Below, piece after piece: positions 35,901-50,605 of a stretch of DNA of 64,000 nt; within the stretch, counting starts at the first letter, position 1; each line of letters opens with the position of its first letter. This DNA is from Symsagittifera roscoffensis (lineage: Eukaryota > Xenacoelomorpha > Acoela > Convolutidae): positions 5,922,386-5,986,385 of the forward strand of contig NC_087063.1 of the NCBI RefSeq assembly GCF_963678635.1, read 5' to 3'. The position numbers and the translations under genes are program-made. The notes beneath the pieces were generated by a model, which searched no databases, was not told the DNA's origin, and saw only the letters and a list, made by a program, of their open reading frames with translations.

Positions 35901-38900
35901 GCGTTAATAGCGCAAAATGAATCGCATTAGTTGTCCCAAATTGGCCAAAATGGTAACCTTTAAACCCCTTTAACTTGATGAAAAATTATCACAGGTGAAA
36001 TATTTTTTCAAATCTAAGCTCAAGACATTAAAGTTTTTTGATGATAAAAAATCTTTCAAAATTGACTAGTTAAAAAACCGAATTTTGTCTGAAGAAAAAA
36101 AACAACTCGAGCACAAATATTCCAGTACGAAAGTCGGAAGAATAATAAATATAGAATTTGCTTATCTACAAGAGATATATCAATCATTACAGAATGAGCA
36201 TTTCCGAAAAATTAACTATTGCGCTTGACGCACGCGACGAAGTTTTTCAATCCAGCTTGCTTCAATGGCAGTCAAATTTAAAACCGATAAAATCGACCAG
36301 GGATGGATTAGGAGGGGGACAGGAGCGGACTCCACTTCCCTCAGGGATTCGACTTTTTCACCAACCAAAGGGCCTCACATTGGTAGCGCGCACAGAAAAA
36401 AGGTGACTTTTTTCAAAATTTACAAAAAATTTTCAAAAACCGTCTTTTTTGACCTGTTTTTCAAAAAATTGCCTGTACGATAAAATTGATTCTAAGAAAA
36501 CTAAAATAATTCATATGAGCTATAATTTTGCGTTCTATGTTATAAGTTTTAAAAAAACTGCAAGTAACTTGGTGCAAATTTTTAACAATTTGTCAAAAAT
36601 AGTCAAAAATTGTTTAAAAAAGTAGTGTCTAGCGCAGCTCGGTTACGTTTTGCGAGATTGATATTAGAAATTTTGGCACGTTACAAAAATTAGAAGCGGA
36701 AAATTTTTGCCGGAAAATTAGATATGATAATTAAAGCACGTCACAAACTAACCGATGCCAATAAATAAACATTGATAATATACTTTTAGAATATCAAGGT
36801 ATTCGGTTCTGTGACACTCAAACTTTCTTTAAACACTACAGGAATTGAACGAAAAACATATCATACAACTCTATGGAATGAAAAAAAAACAGTTACTTCC
36901 AAAGATATGTAAAAGTGTATGAAAAATTTGCATAGGTTGTATAATCAAAACTGTATGAAAAGCATTATTTTATCATGAATGCCCAATTGACCTAGTATCA
37001 CCTTTACGTAAAAGCGTATTTTTTTCATCGTGGGTTAGTTTTTTTTTAAAAGGCCAGTCTTAAATTGTTCTACAATTTCATGAACTTTTAATATACAACA
37101 GAAAATGACAAATTTGGCTCCTAGTTATTGCAAATGAGTTTCTTTCAATTAATTCGAAACTATTTCTCAGACGGATTCAGTCTCCGCTTACGCGTTAATA
37201 GCGCAAAATGAATCGCATTAGTTGTCCCAAATTGGCCAAAATGGTAACTTTTAAACCCCTTTAACTTGATGAAAAATGATCACAGGTGAAATATTTTTTC
37301 AAATCTAAGCTCAAGACATTAAAGTTTTTTGATGATAAAAAAAATCTTTCAAAATTGACTAGTTAAAAAGCCGAATTTTGTCTGAAGAAAAAAAACAACT
37401 CGAGCACAAATATTCCAGTACGAAAGTCGGAAGAATAATAAAAATAGAATTTGCTTATCTACAAGAGATATATCAATCATTACAGAATGAGCATTTCCGA
37501 AAAATTATTTATTGCGCTTGACGCACGCGACGAAGTTTTTCAATCCAGCTTGCTTCAATGGCAGTCAAATTTAAAACCGATAAAATCGACCAGGGATGGA
37601 TTAGGAGGGGGACAGGAGCGGACTCCACTTCCCTCAGGGATTCGACGTTTTCACCAACCAAAGGGCCTCACATTGGTAGCGCGCGCAGAAAAAAGGTGTT
37701 TTTTTTCAAAATTTACAAAAAATTCCCAAAAACCACCTTTTTTGACCTGTTTTTCAAAAAATTGCCTGTAAGATAAAATTGATTCTAAGAAAACTAAAAT
37801 AATTCATATGAGCTATAATTTTGCGTTCTATGTTATAAGTTTTAAAAACAACTGCAAGTAACTTGGTGCAAATTTTTAACAATTTGTCAAAAATAGTCAA
37901 AAATTGTTTAAAAGAGTAGTGTCTAGCGCAGCTCGGTTACGTTTTGCGAGATTGATATTAGAAATTTTGGCACGTTACAAAAATTAGAAGCGGAAAATTT
38001 TTGCCGGAAAATTAGATATGATAATTAAAGCACGTCACAAACTAACCGATGCCAATAAATAAACATTGGTAATATACTTTTAGAATATCAAGGTATTCGG
38101 TTCTGTGACACTCAAACTTTCTTTAAACACTACAGGAATTGAACGAAAAACATATCATACAACTCTATGGAATGAAAAAAAAACAGTTACTTCCAAAGAT
38201 ATGTAAAAGTGTATGAAAAATTTATGATACGTGTTTTTTTGCATAGGTTGTATAATCAAAACTGTATGAAAAGCATTATTTTATCATGAATGCCCAATTG
38301 ACCTAGTATCACCTTTACGTAAAAGCGTATTTTTTTCATCGTGGGTTAGTTTTTTTTAAAAGGCCAGTCTTAAATTGTTCTACAATTTCATGAACTTTTA
38401 ATATACAACAGAAAATGATAAATTTGGCTCCTAGTTATTGCAAATGAGTTTCTTTCAATTAATTCGAAACTATTTCTCAGACGGATTCAGTCTCCGCTTA
38501 CGCGTTAATAGCGCAAAATGAATCGCATTAGTTGTCCCAAATTGGCCAAAATGGTAACTTTTAAACCCCTTTAACTTGATGAAAAATGATCACAGGTGAA
38601 ATATTTTTTCAAATCTAAGCTCAAGACATTAAAGTTTTTTGATGATAAAAAAATCTTTCAAAATTGACTAGTTAAAAAGCCGAATTTTGTCTGAAGAAAA
38701 AAAACAACTCGAGCACAAATATTCCAGTACGAAAGTCGGAAGAATAATAAAAATAGAATTTGCTTATCTACAAGAGATATATCAATCATTACAGAACGAG
38801 CATTTCCGAAAAATTAACTATTGCGCTTGACGCACGCGACGAAGTTTTTCAATCCAGCTTGCTTCAATGGCAGTCAAATTTAAAACCGATAAAATCGACC

Positions 38901-41900
38901 AGGGATGGATTAGGAGGGGGACAGGAGCGGACTCCACTTCCCTCAGGGATTCGACGTTTTCACCAACCAAAGGGCCTCACATTGGTAGCGCGCGCAGAAA
39001 AAAGGTGACTTTTTTCAAAATTTACAAAAAATTCCCAAAAACCAACTTTTTTGACCTGTTTTTCAAAAAATTGCCTGTAAGATAAAATTGATTCTAAGAA
39101 AACTAAAATAATTCATATGAGCTATAATTTTGCGTTCTATGTTATAAGTTTTAAACACAACTGCAAGTAACTTGGTGCAAATTTTTAACAATTTGTCAAA
39201 AATAGTCAAAAATTGTTTAAAAGAGTAGTGTCTAGCGCAGCTCGGTTACGTTTTGCGAGATTGATATTAGAAATTTTGGCACGTTACAAAAATTAGAAGC
39301 GGAAAATTTTTGCCGGAAAATTAGATATGATAATTAAAGCACGTCACAAACTAACCGATGCCAATAAATAAACATTGGTAATATACTTTTAGAATATCAA
39401 GGTATTCGGTTCTGTGACACTCAAACTTTCTTTAAACACTACAGGAATTGAACGAAAAACATATCATACAACTCTATGGAATGAAAAAAAAACAGTTACT
39501 TCCAAAGATATGTAAAAGTGTATGAAAAATTTATGATACGTGTTTTTTTGCATAGGTTGTATAATCAAAACTGTATGAAAAGCATTATTTTATCATGAAT
39601 GCCCAATTGACCTAGTATCACCTTTAGGTGAAAGCGTATTTTTTTCATCTTGGGTTAGTTTTTTTTTAAAAGGCCAGTCTTAAATTGTTCAACAATTTCA
39701 TGAACTTTTAATAAACAACAGAAAATGATAAATTTGGCTCCTAGTTATTGCAAATGAGTTTCTTTGAATAAATTCGAAACTATTTCTCAGACGGATTCAG
39801 TCTCCGCTTACGCGTTAATAGCGCAAAATGAATCGCATTAGTTGTCCCAAATTGGCCAAAATGGTAACCTTTAAACCCCTTTAACTTGATGAAAAATTAT
39901 CACAGGTGAAATATTTTTTCAAATCTAAGCTCAAGACATTAAAGTTTTTTGATGATAAAAAATCTTTCAAAATTGACTAGTTAAAAAACCGAATTTTGTC
40001 TGAAGAAAAAAAACAACTCGAGCACAAATATTCCAGTACGAAAGTCGGAAGAATAATAAATATAGAATTTGCTTATCTTCAAGAGATATATCAATCATTA
40101 CAGAATGAGCATTTCCGAAAAATTAACTATTGCGCTTGACGCACGCGACGAAGTTTTTCAATCCAGCTTGCTTCAATGGCAGTCAAATTTAAAACCGATA
40201 AATTCGACCAGGGATGGATTAGGAGGGGGACAGGAGCGGACTTCACTTCCCTCAGGGATTCGACTTTTTCACCAACCAAAGGGCCTCACATTGGTAGCGC
40301 GCGCAGAAAAAAGTTGACTTTTTTCAAAATTTACAAAAAATTCCCAAAAACCGTCTTTTTTGACCTGTTTTTCAAAAAATTGCCTGTAAGATAAAATTGA
40401 TTCTAAGAAAAATAAAATAATTCATATGAGCTATAATTTTGCGTTCTATGTTATAAGTTTTAAAAACAACTGCAAGTAACTTGGTGCAAATTTTTAACAA
40501 TTTGTCAAAAATAGTCAAAAATTGTTTAAAAAAGTAGTGTCTAGCGCAGCTCGGTTACGTTTTGCGAGATTGATATTAGAAACTTTGGCACGTTACAAAA
40601 ATTAGAAGCGGAAAATTTTTGCCGGAAAATTAGATATGATAATTAAAGCACGTCACAAACTAACCGATGCCAATAAATAAACATTGGTAATATACTTTTA
40701 GAATATCAAGGTATTCGGTTCTGTGACACTCAAACTTTCTTTAAACACTACAGGAATTGAACGAAAAACATATCATACAACTCTATGGAATGAAAAAAAA
40801 AACAGTTACTTCCAAAGATATGTAAAAATGTATGAAAAATTTATGATACGTGTTTTTTTGCATAGGTTGTATAATCAAAACTGTATGAAAAGCATTATTT
40901 TATCATGAATGCCCAATTGACCTAGTATCACCTTTACGTAAAAGCGTATTTTTTTCATCTTGGGTTAGTTTTTTTTTAAAGGCCAGTCTTAAATTGTTCT
41001 ACAATTTCATGAACTTTTAATATACAACAGAAAATGATAAATTTGGCTCCTAGTTATTGCAAATGAGTTTCTTTCAATAAATTCGAAACTATTTCTCAGA
41101 CGGATTCAGTCTCCGCTTACGCGTTAATAGCGCAAAATGAATCGCATTAGTTGTCCCAAATTGGCCAAAATGGTAACCTTTAAACCCCTTTAACTTGATG
41201 AAAAATTATCACAAGTGAAATATTTTTTCAAATCTAAGCTCAAGACATTAAAGTTTTTTGATGATAAAAAAATTTTTCAAAATTGACTAGTTAAAAAGCC
41301 GAATTTTGTCTGAAGAAAAAAAACAACTCGAGCACAAATATTCCAGTACGAAACTCGGAAGAATAATAAATATAGAATTTGCTTATCTACAAGAGATATA
41401 TCAATCATTACAGAATGAGCATTTCCGAAAAATTAACTATTGCGCTTGACGCACGCGACGAAGTTTTTCAATCCAGCTTGCTTCAATGGCAGTCAAATTT
41501 AAAACCGATAAAATCGACCAGGGATGGATTAGGAGGGGGACAGGAGCGGACTCCACTTCCCTCAGGGATTCGACTTTTTCACCAACCAAAGGGCCTCACA
41601 TTGGTAGCGCGCGCAGAAAAAAGGTGACTTTTTTCAAAATTTACAAAAAATTCCGAAAAACCGTCTTTTTTGACCTGTTTTTCAAAAAATTGCCTGTAAG
41701 ATAAAATTGATTCTAAGAAAACTAAAATAATTCATATGAGCTATAATTTTGCGTTCTATGTTATAAGTTTTAAAAACAACTGCAAGTAACTTGGTGCAAA
41801 TTTTTAACAATTTGTCAAAAATAGTCAAAAATTGTTTAAAAAAGTAGTGTCTAGCGCAGCTCGGTTACGTTTTGCGAGATTGATATTAGAAATTTTGGCA

Positions 41901-44900
41901 CGTTACAAAAATTTGAAGCGGAAAATTTTTGCCGGAAAATTAGATATGATAATTAAAGCACGTCACAAACTAACCGATGCCAATAAATAAACATTGATAA
42001 TATACTTTTAGAATATCAAGGTATTCGGTTCTGTGACACTCAAACTTTCTTTAAACACTACAGGAATTGAACGAAAAACATATCATACAACTCTATGGAA
42101 TGAAAAAAAAAACAGTTACTTCCAAAGATATGTAAAAGTGTATGAAAAATTTGCATAGGTTGTATAATCAAAACTGTATGAAAAGCATTATTTTATCATG
42201 AATGCCCAATTGACCTAGTATCACCTTTACGTAAAAGCGTATTTTTTTCATCTTGGGTTAGTTTTTTTTTAAAAGGCCAGTCTTAAATTGTTCTACAATT
42301 TCATGAACTTTTAATATAGAACAGAAAATGATAAATTTGGCTCCTAGTTATTGCAAATGAGTTTCTTTCAATAAATTCGAAACTATTTCTCAGACGGATT
42401 CAGTCTCCGCTTACGCGTTAATAGCGCAAAATCAATCGCATTAGTTGTCCCAAATTGGCCAAAATGGTAACTTTAAACCCCTTTAACTTGATGAAAAATT
42501 ATCACAGGTGAAATATTTTTTCAATTCTAAGCTCAAGACATTAAAGTTTTTTGATGATAAAAAAAATCTTTCAAAATTGACTAGTTAAAAAGCCGAATTT
42601 TGTCTGAAGAAAAAAAACAACTCGAGCACAAATATTCCAGTACGAAAGTCGGAAGAATAATAAATATAGAATTTGCTTATCTACAAGAGATATATCAATC
42701 ATTACAGAATGAGCATTTCCGAAAAATTAACTATTGCGCTTGACACACGCGACGAAGTTTTTCAATCCAGCTTGCTTCAATGGCAGTCAAATTTAAAACC
42801 GATAAAATCGACCAGGGATGGATTAGGAGGGGGACAGGAGCGGACTCCACTTCCCTCAGGGATTCGACTTTTTCACCAACCAAAGGGCCTCACATTGGTA
42901 GCGCGCGCAGAAAAAAGGTGACTTTTTTCAAAATTTACAAAAAATTCCCAAAAACCGTCTTTTTTGACCTGTTTTTCAAAAAATTGCCTGTAAGATAAAA
43001 TTGATTCTAAGAAAACTAAAATAATTCATATGAGCTATAATTTTGCGTTCTATGTTTAAGTTTTAAAAACAACTGCAAGTAACTTGGTGCAAAATTTTAA
43101 CAATTTGTCGAAAATAGTCAAAAAATGTTTAAAAAAGTAGTGTCTAGCGCAGCTCGGTTACGTTTTGCGAGATTGATATTAGAAATTTTGGCACGTTACA
43201 AAAATTAGAAGCGGAAAATTTTTGCCGGAAAATTAGATATGATAATTAAAGCACGTCACAAACTAACCGATGCCACTAAATAAACATTGGTAATATACTT
43301 TTAGAATAACAAGGTATTCGGTTCTGTGACACTCAAACTTTCTTTAAACACTACAGGAATTGAACGAAAAACATATCATACAACTCTATGGAATGAAAAA
43401 AAAAACAGTTACTTTCAAAGATATGAAAAATTGTGTGAAAAATTTTTGATACGTGTTTTTTGCATAGGTTGTATAATCAAAACTGTATGAAAAGCATTAT
43501 TTTATCATGAATGCCCAATTGACCTAGTATCACCTTTACGTAAAAGCGTATTTTTTTCATCTTGGGTTAGTTTTTTTTTAAAAGGCCAGTCTTAAATTGT
43601 TCTACAACTTCATGAACTTTTAATATAGAACAGAAAATGATAAATTTGGCTCCTAGTTATTGCAAATGAGTTTCTTTCAATAAATTCGAAACTATTTCTC
43701 AGACGGATTCAGTCTCCGCTTACGCGTTAATAGCGCAAAATCAATCGCATTAGTTGTCCCAAATTTGCCAAAATGGTAACCTTTAAACCCCTTTAACTTG
43801 ATGAAAAATTATCACAGGTGAAATATTTTTTCAAATCTAAGCTCAAGACATTAAAGTTTTTTGATGATAAAAAAAATCTTTCAAAATTGAATAGTTAAAA
43901 AGCCGAATTTTGTCTGAAGAAAAAAAACAACTCGAGCACAAATATTCCAGTACGAAAGTCGGAAGAATAATAAATATAGAATTTGCTTATGTACAAGAGA
44001 TATATCAATCATTACAGAATGAGCATTTCCGAAAAATTAACTATTGCGCTTGATGCACGCGACGAAGTTTTTCAATCCAGCTTGCTTCAATGGCAGTCAA
44101 ATTTAAAACCGATAAAATCGACCAGGGATGGATTAGGAGGGGGACAGGAGCGGACTCCATTTCCCTCAGGGATTCGACTTTTTCACCAACCAAAGGGCCT
44201 CACATTGGTAGCGCGCGCAGAAAAAAGGTGACTTTTTTCAAAATTTACAAAAAATTCCCAAAAACCGTCTTTTTTGACCTGTTTTTCAAAAAATTGCCTG
44301 TAAGATAAAATTGATTCTAAGAAAACTAAAATAATTCATATGAGCTATAATTTTGCGTTCTATGTTATAAGTTTTAAAAACAACTGCAAGTAACTTGGTG
44401 CAAATTTTTAACAATTTGTCGAAAATAGTCAAAAAATGTTTAAAAAAGTAGTGTCTAGCGCAGCTCGGTTACGTTTTGCGAGATTGATATTAGAAATTTT
44501 GGCACGTTACAAAAATTAGAAGCGGAAAATTTTTGCCGGAAAATTAGATATGATAATTAAAGCACGTCACAAACTAACCGATGCCACTAAATAAACATTG
44601 GTAATATACTTTTAGAATAACAAGGTATTCGGTTCTGTGACACTCAAACTTTCTTTAAACACTACAGGAATTGAACGAAAAACATATCATACAACTCTAT
44701 GGAATGAAAAAAAAACAGTTACTTCCAAAGATATGTAAAAGTGTGTGAAAAATTTATGATACGTGTTTTTTGCATAGGTTGTATAATCAAAACTGTATGA
44801 AAAGCATTGTTTTATCATGAATGCCCAATTGACCTAGTATCACCTTTACGTAAAAGCGTATTTTTTTCATCTTGGGTTAGTTTTTTTTTAAAAGGCCAGT

Positions 44901-47900
44901 CTTAAATTGTTCTACAATTTCATGAACTTTTAATATAGAACAGAAAATGATAAATTTGGCTCCTAGTTATTGCAAATGAGTTTCTTTCAATAAATTCGAA
45001 ACTATTTCTCAGACGGATTCAGTCTCCGCTTACGCGTTAATAGCGCAAAATCAATCGCATTAGTTCTCCCAAATTGGCCAAAATGGTAACCTTTAAACCC
45101 CTTTAACTTGATGAAAAATTATCACAGGTGAAATATTTTTTCAAATCTAAGCTCAAGACATTAAAGTTTTTTGATGATAAAAAAAATCTTTCAAAATTGA
45201 CTAGTTAAAAAGCCGAATTTTGTCTGAAGAAAAAAAACAACTCGAGCACAAATATTCCAGTACGAAAGTCGGAAGAATAATAAATATAGAATTTGCTTAT
45301 CTACAAGAGATATATCAATCATTACAGAATGAGCATTTCCGAAAAATTAACTATTGCGCTTGACGCACGCGACGAAGTTTTTCAATCCAGCTTGCTTCAA
45401 TGGCAGTCAAATTTAAAACCGATAAAATCGACCAGGGATGGATTAGGAGGGGGACAGGAGCGGACTCCACTTCCCTCAGGGATTCGACTTTTTCACCAAC
45501 CAAAGGGCCTCACATTGGTAGCGCGCGCAGAAAAAAGGTGACTTTTTTCAAAATTTACAAAAAATTCCCAAAAACCGTCTTTTTTGACCTGTTTTTCAAA
45601 AAATTGCCTGTAAGATAAAATTGATTCTAAGAAAACTAAAATAATTCATATGAGCTATAATTTTGCGTTCTATGTTATAAGTTTTAAAAACAACTGCAAG
45701 TAACTTGGCGCAAATTTTTAACAATTTGTCGAAAATAGTCAAAAAATGTTTAAAAAAGTAGTGTCTAGCGCAGCTCGGTTACGTTTTGCGAGATTGATAT
45801 TAGAAATTTTGGCACGTTACAAAAATTAGAAGCGGAAAATTTTTGCCGGAAAATTAGATATGATAATTAAAGCACGTCACAAACTAACCGATGCCACTAA
45901 ATAAACATTGGTAATATACTTTTAGAATAACAAGGTATTCGGTTCTGTGACACTCAAACTTTCTTTAAACACTACAGGAATTGAACGAAAAACATATCAT
46001 ACAATTCTATGGAATGAAAAAAAAAACAGTTACTTCCAAAGATATGTAAAAGTGTGTGAAAAATTTATGATACGTGTTTTTTTTGCATAGGTTGTATAAT
46101 CAAAACTGTATGAAAAGCATTATTTTATCATGAATGCCCAATTGACCTAGTATCACCTTTACGTAAAAGCGTATTTTTTTCATCTTGGGTTAGTTTTTTT
46201 TTAAAAGGCCAGTCTTAAATTGTTCTACAATTTCATGAACTTTTAATATAGAACAGAAAATGATAAATTTGGCTCCTAGTTATTGCAAATGAGTTTCTTT
46301 CAATAAATTCGAAACTATTTCTCAGACGGATTCAGTCTCCGCTTACGCGTTAATAGCGCAAAATCAATCGCATTAGTTGTCCCAAATTGGCCAAAATGGT
46401 AACCTTTAAACCCCTTTAACTTGATGAAAAATTATCACAGGTGAAATATTTTTTCAAATCTAAGCTCAAGACATTAAAGTTTTTTGATGTTAAAAAAAAT
46501 CTTTCAAAATTGACTAGTTAAAAAGCCGAATTTTGTCTGAAGAAAAAAAACAACTCGAGCACAAATATTCCAGTAGGAAAGTCGGAAGAATAATAAATAT
46601 AGAATTTGCTTATCTACAAGAGATATATCAATCATTACAGAATGAGCATTTCCGAAAAATTAACTATTGCGCTTGACGCACGCGACGAAGTTTTTCAATC
46701 CAGCTTGCTTCAATGGCAGTCAAATTTAAAACCGATAAAATCGACCAGGGATGGATTAGGAGGGGGACAGGAGCGGACTCCACTTCCCTCAGTGATTCGG
46801 CTTTTTCACCAACCAAAGGGCCTCACATTGGTAGCGCGCGCAGAAAAAAGGTGACTTTTTTCAAAATTTACAAAAAATTCCCAAAAACCGTCTTTTTTGA
46901 ACTGTTTTTCAAAAAATTGCCTGTAAGATAAAATTGATTCTAAGAAAACTAAAATAATTCATATGAGCTATAATTTTGCGTTCTATGTTATAAGTTTTAA
47001 AAACAACTGCAAGTAACTTGGTGCAAATTTTTAACAATTTGTCGAAAATAGTCAAAAAATGTTTAAAAAAGTAGTGTCTAGCGCAGCTCGGTTACGTTTT
47101 GCGAGATTGATATTAGAAATTTTGGCACGTTACAAAAATTAGAAGCGGAAAATTTTTGCCGGAAAATTAGATATGATAATTAAAGCACGTCACAAACTAA
47201 CCGATGCCACTAAATAAACATTGGTAATATACTTTTAGAATAACAAGGTATTCGGTTCTGTGACATTCAAACTTTCTTTAAACACTACAGGAATTGAACG
47301 AAAAACATATCATACAACTCTATGGAATGAAAAAAAAACAGTTACTTCCAAAGATATGTAAAAGTGTGTGAAAAATTTATGATACGTGTTTTTTGCATAG
47401 GTTGTATAATCAAAACTGCATGAAAAGCATTATTTTATCATGAATGCCCAATTGACCTAGTATCACCTTTACGTAAAAGCGTATTTTTTTCATCTTGGGT
47501 TAGTTTTTTTTTAAAAGGCCAGTCTTAAATTGTTCTACAATTTCATGAACTTTTAATATAGAACAGAAAATGATAAATTTGGCTCCTAGTTATTGCAAAT
47601 GAGTTTCTTTCAATAAATTCGAAACTATTTCTCAGACGGATTCAGTCTCCGCTTACGCGTTAATAGCGCAAAATCAATCGCATTAGTTGTCCCAAATTGG
47701 CCAAAATGGCAACCTTTAAACCCCTTTAACTTGATGAAAAATTATCACAGGTGAAATATTTTTTCAAATCTAAGCTCAAGACATTAAAGTTTTTTGATGT
47801 TAAAAAAAAATCTTTCAAAATTGACTAGTTAAAAAGCCGAATTTTGTCTGAAGAAAAAAAACAACTCGAGCACAAATATTCCAGTACGAAAGTCGGAAGA

Positions 47901-49986
47901 ATAATAAATATAGAATTTGCTTATCTACAAGAGATATATCAATCATTACAGAATGAGCATTTCCAAAAAATTAACTATTGCGCTTGACTCACGCGACGAA
48001 GTTTTTCAATCCAGCTTGCTTCAATGGCAGTCAAATTTAAAACCGATAAAATCGACCAGGGATGGATTAGGAGGGGGACAGGAGCGGACTCCACTTCCCT
48101 CAGTGATTCGACTTTTTCACCAACCAAAGGGCCTCACATTGGTAGCGCGCGCAGAAAAAAGGTGACTTTTTTCAAAATTTACAAAAAATTCCCAAAAATC
48201 ACCTTTTTTGACCTGTTTTTCAAAAAATTGCCTGTAAGATAAAATTGATTCTAAGAAAACTAAAATAATTCATATGAGCTATAATTTTGCGTTCTATGTT
48301 ATAAGTTTTAAAAACAACTGCAAGTAACTTGGTGCAAATTTTTAACAATTTGTCGAAAATAGTCAAAAAATGTTTAAAAAAGTAGTGTCTAGCGCAGCTC
48401 GGTTACGTTTTGCGAGATTGATATTAGAAATTTTGGCACGTTACAAAAATTAGAAGCGGAAAATTTTTGCCGGAAAATTAGATATGATAATTAAAGCACG
48501 TCACAAACTAACCGATGCCACTAAATAAACATTGGTAATATACTTTTAGAATAACAAGGTATTCGGTTCTGTGACACTCAAACTTTCTTTAAACACTACA
48601 GGAATTGAACGAAAAACATATCATACAACTCTATGGAATGAAAAAAAAACAGTTACTTCCAAAGATATGTAAAAGTGTGTGAAAAATTTATGATACGTGT
48701 TTTTTGCATAGGTTGTATAATCAAAACTGTATGAAAAGCATTATTTTATCATGAATGCCCAATTGACCTAGTATCACCTTTACGTAAAAGCGTATTTTTT
48801 TCATCTTGGGTTAGTTTTTTTTTAAAAGGCCAGTCTTAAATTGTTCTACAATTTCATGAACTTTTAATATAGAACAGAAAATGATAAATTTGGCTCCTAG
48901 TTATTGCAAATGAGTTTCTTTCAATAAATTCGAAACTATTTCTCAGACGGATTCAGTCTCCGCTTACGCGTTAATAGCGCAAAATCAATCGCATTAGTTG
49001 TCCCAAATTGGCCAAAATGGTAACTTTAAACCCCTTTAACTTGATGAAAAATTATCACAGGTGAAATATTTTTTCAATTCTAAGCTCAAGACATTAAAGT
49101 TTTTTGATGATAAAAAAAATCTTTCAAAATTGACTAGTTAAAAAGCCGAATTTTGTCTGAAGAAAAAAAACAACTCGAGCACAAATATTCCAGTGCGAAA
49201 GTCGGAAGAATAATAAATATAGAATTTGCTTCTCTACAAGAGATATATCAATCATTACAGAATGAGCATTTCCGAAAAATTAACTATTGCGCTTGACGCA
49301 CGCGACGAAGTTTTTCAATCCAGCTTGCTTCAATGGCAGTCAAATTTAAAACCGATAAAATCGACCAGGGATGGATTAGGAGGGGGACAGGAGCGGACTC
49401 CACTTCCCTCAGTGATTCGACTTTTTCACCAACCAAAGGGCCTCACATTGGTAGCGCGCGCAGAAAAAAGGTGACTTTTTTCAAAATTTACAAAAAATTC
49501 CCAAAAACCGTCTTTTTTGACCTGTTTTTCAAAAAATTGCCTGTAAGATAAAATTGATTCTAAGAAAACTAAAATAATTCATATGAGCTATAATTTTGCG
49601 TTCTATGTTATAAGTTTTAAAAACAACTGCAAGTAACTTGGTGCAAATTTTTAACAATTTGTCGAAAATAGTCAAAAAATGTTTAAAAAAGTAGTGTCTA
49701 GCGCAGCTCGGTTACGTTTTGCGAGATTGATATTAGAAATTTTGGCACGTTACAAAAATTAGAAGCGGAAAATTTTTGCCGGAAAATTAGATATGATAAT
49801 TAAAGCACGTCACAAACTAACCGATGCCACTAAATAAACATTGGTAATATACTTTTAGAATAACAAGGTATTCGGTTCTGTGACACTCAAACTTTCTTTA
49901 AACACTACAGGAATTGAACGAAAAACATATCATACAACTCTATGGAATGAAAAAAAAACAGTTACTTCCAAAGATATGTAGAAGAG
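26980..49986. repeat. Macrosatellite block I: ~18 direct copies of a ~1.31-kb unit
   Basis: Anchoring on TTGCTTATCTAC, units begin at 26993, 28300, 29611, 30920, 32228, 33539, 34849, 36158, 37451, 38760, 40069, 41379, 42673, 43983, 45293, 46606, 47917 and 49226. Spacing is 1,293-1,313 bp; the last unit is cut by the BEL element after 760 bp. Each unit holds (i) a core with AGGGATGGATTAGGAGGGGG, CCTCAGGGATTCGAC and GCGCGCGCAG, (ii) about 650 bp of AT-rich sequence, and (iii) a ~300-bp truncated, minus-oriented Helentron-like piece ending GAAAGTCGGAAGAATAAT. Units differ by scattered substitutions and A-run lengths. The recurring 82- and 72-codon ORFs are discussed under the rejected items. Confidence 0.97.
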
Positions 49987-50574
49987 TGTGGTTTCTCGCC
50001 GAAGCCTAAAACTTTTCAATAGCGGACCAACTCAGCTTGACGTAGCTGAGATTTTACTTTAACTTTGATTCAACGAAGATATGACTTATCAGAGGGAGGG
50101 GAACAGCTTATACCTGCTTCATTGTGCATACCAAGACAATGAAGTTTAAAATCTTTTATTTAAGAAGAAAAGTCTTGCAAATGTCATTATAACTTCAATG
50201 GGTTTTTGGCGTGTGCCTGCAGCGAGTATTCAATGCTAGCATTACAATACAAGAACTCTAAAACGTTGTATCGCAATATTCGCAATTTTTTTACTCGTTG
50301 AGTTTGTGCAATGAGCCTTGATCCAGTCTCTATCTGTCTAAACCAGAGTCACAAGGCTCACCCAACTGCTGCTTCTTAATGTGGATCAATTTTACAAGCT
50401 GTTTTGAAAATTTGGATAATTCGATATAAAATTACATTACATAAAAAGGGGAATAATCCCGCGTAGATTAAATCAAACATTTGAAACAATCTTTGTTGGT
50501 TTAAATCAGTTTTTTGGCGGTTAATAATTTCCATTTAGTTTTTCACTTGATTACGTTGCTTGCTGCAAGCAACA
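49539..50574. repeat. 1,036-bp direct repeat bracketing the BEL interior, copy 1
   Basis: 448 bp of satellite (49539-49986) plus one LTR, repeated at 53052-54087. Both copies are exactly 1,036 bp; the only differences I see are three substitutions inside the LTR portion. In element orientation the unit behaves like an extended LTR. Confidence 0.9.
49987..50574 (-). mobile_element. BEL/Pao 3' LTR
   Basis: 588 bp. In element orientation it starts TGTTGCTTGCAGCAAGC and ends GAAACCACA, with canonical TG/CA borders. The start can fold (TTGCTTGC-AGCAAGCAA). Confidence 0.9.
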
Positions 50575-50588
50575 TTGCCGCCCACCTT
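50575..50588 (-). other. BEL/Pao polypurine tract
   Basis: In element orientation AAGGTGGGCGGCAA lies directly against the TG of the 3' LTR, the expected place for the plus-strand primer. This fixes the lower LTR as the 3' one. Confidence 0.75.
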
Positions 50589-50605
50589 GAATGAGCCAAG
50601 TTCAT

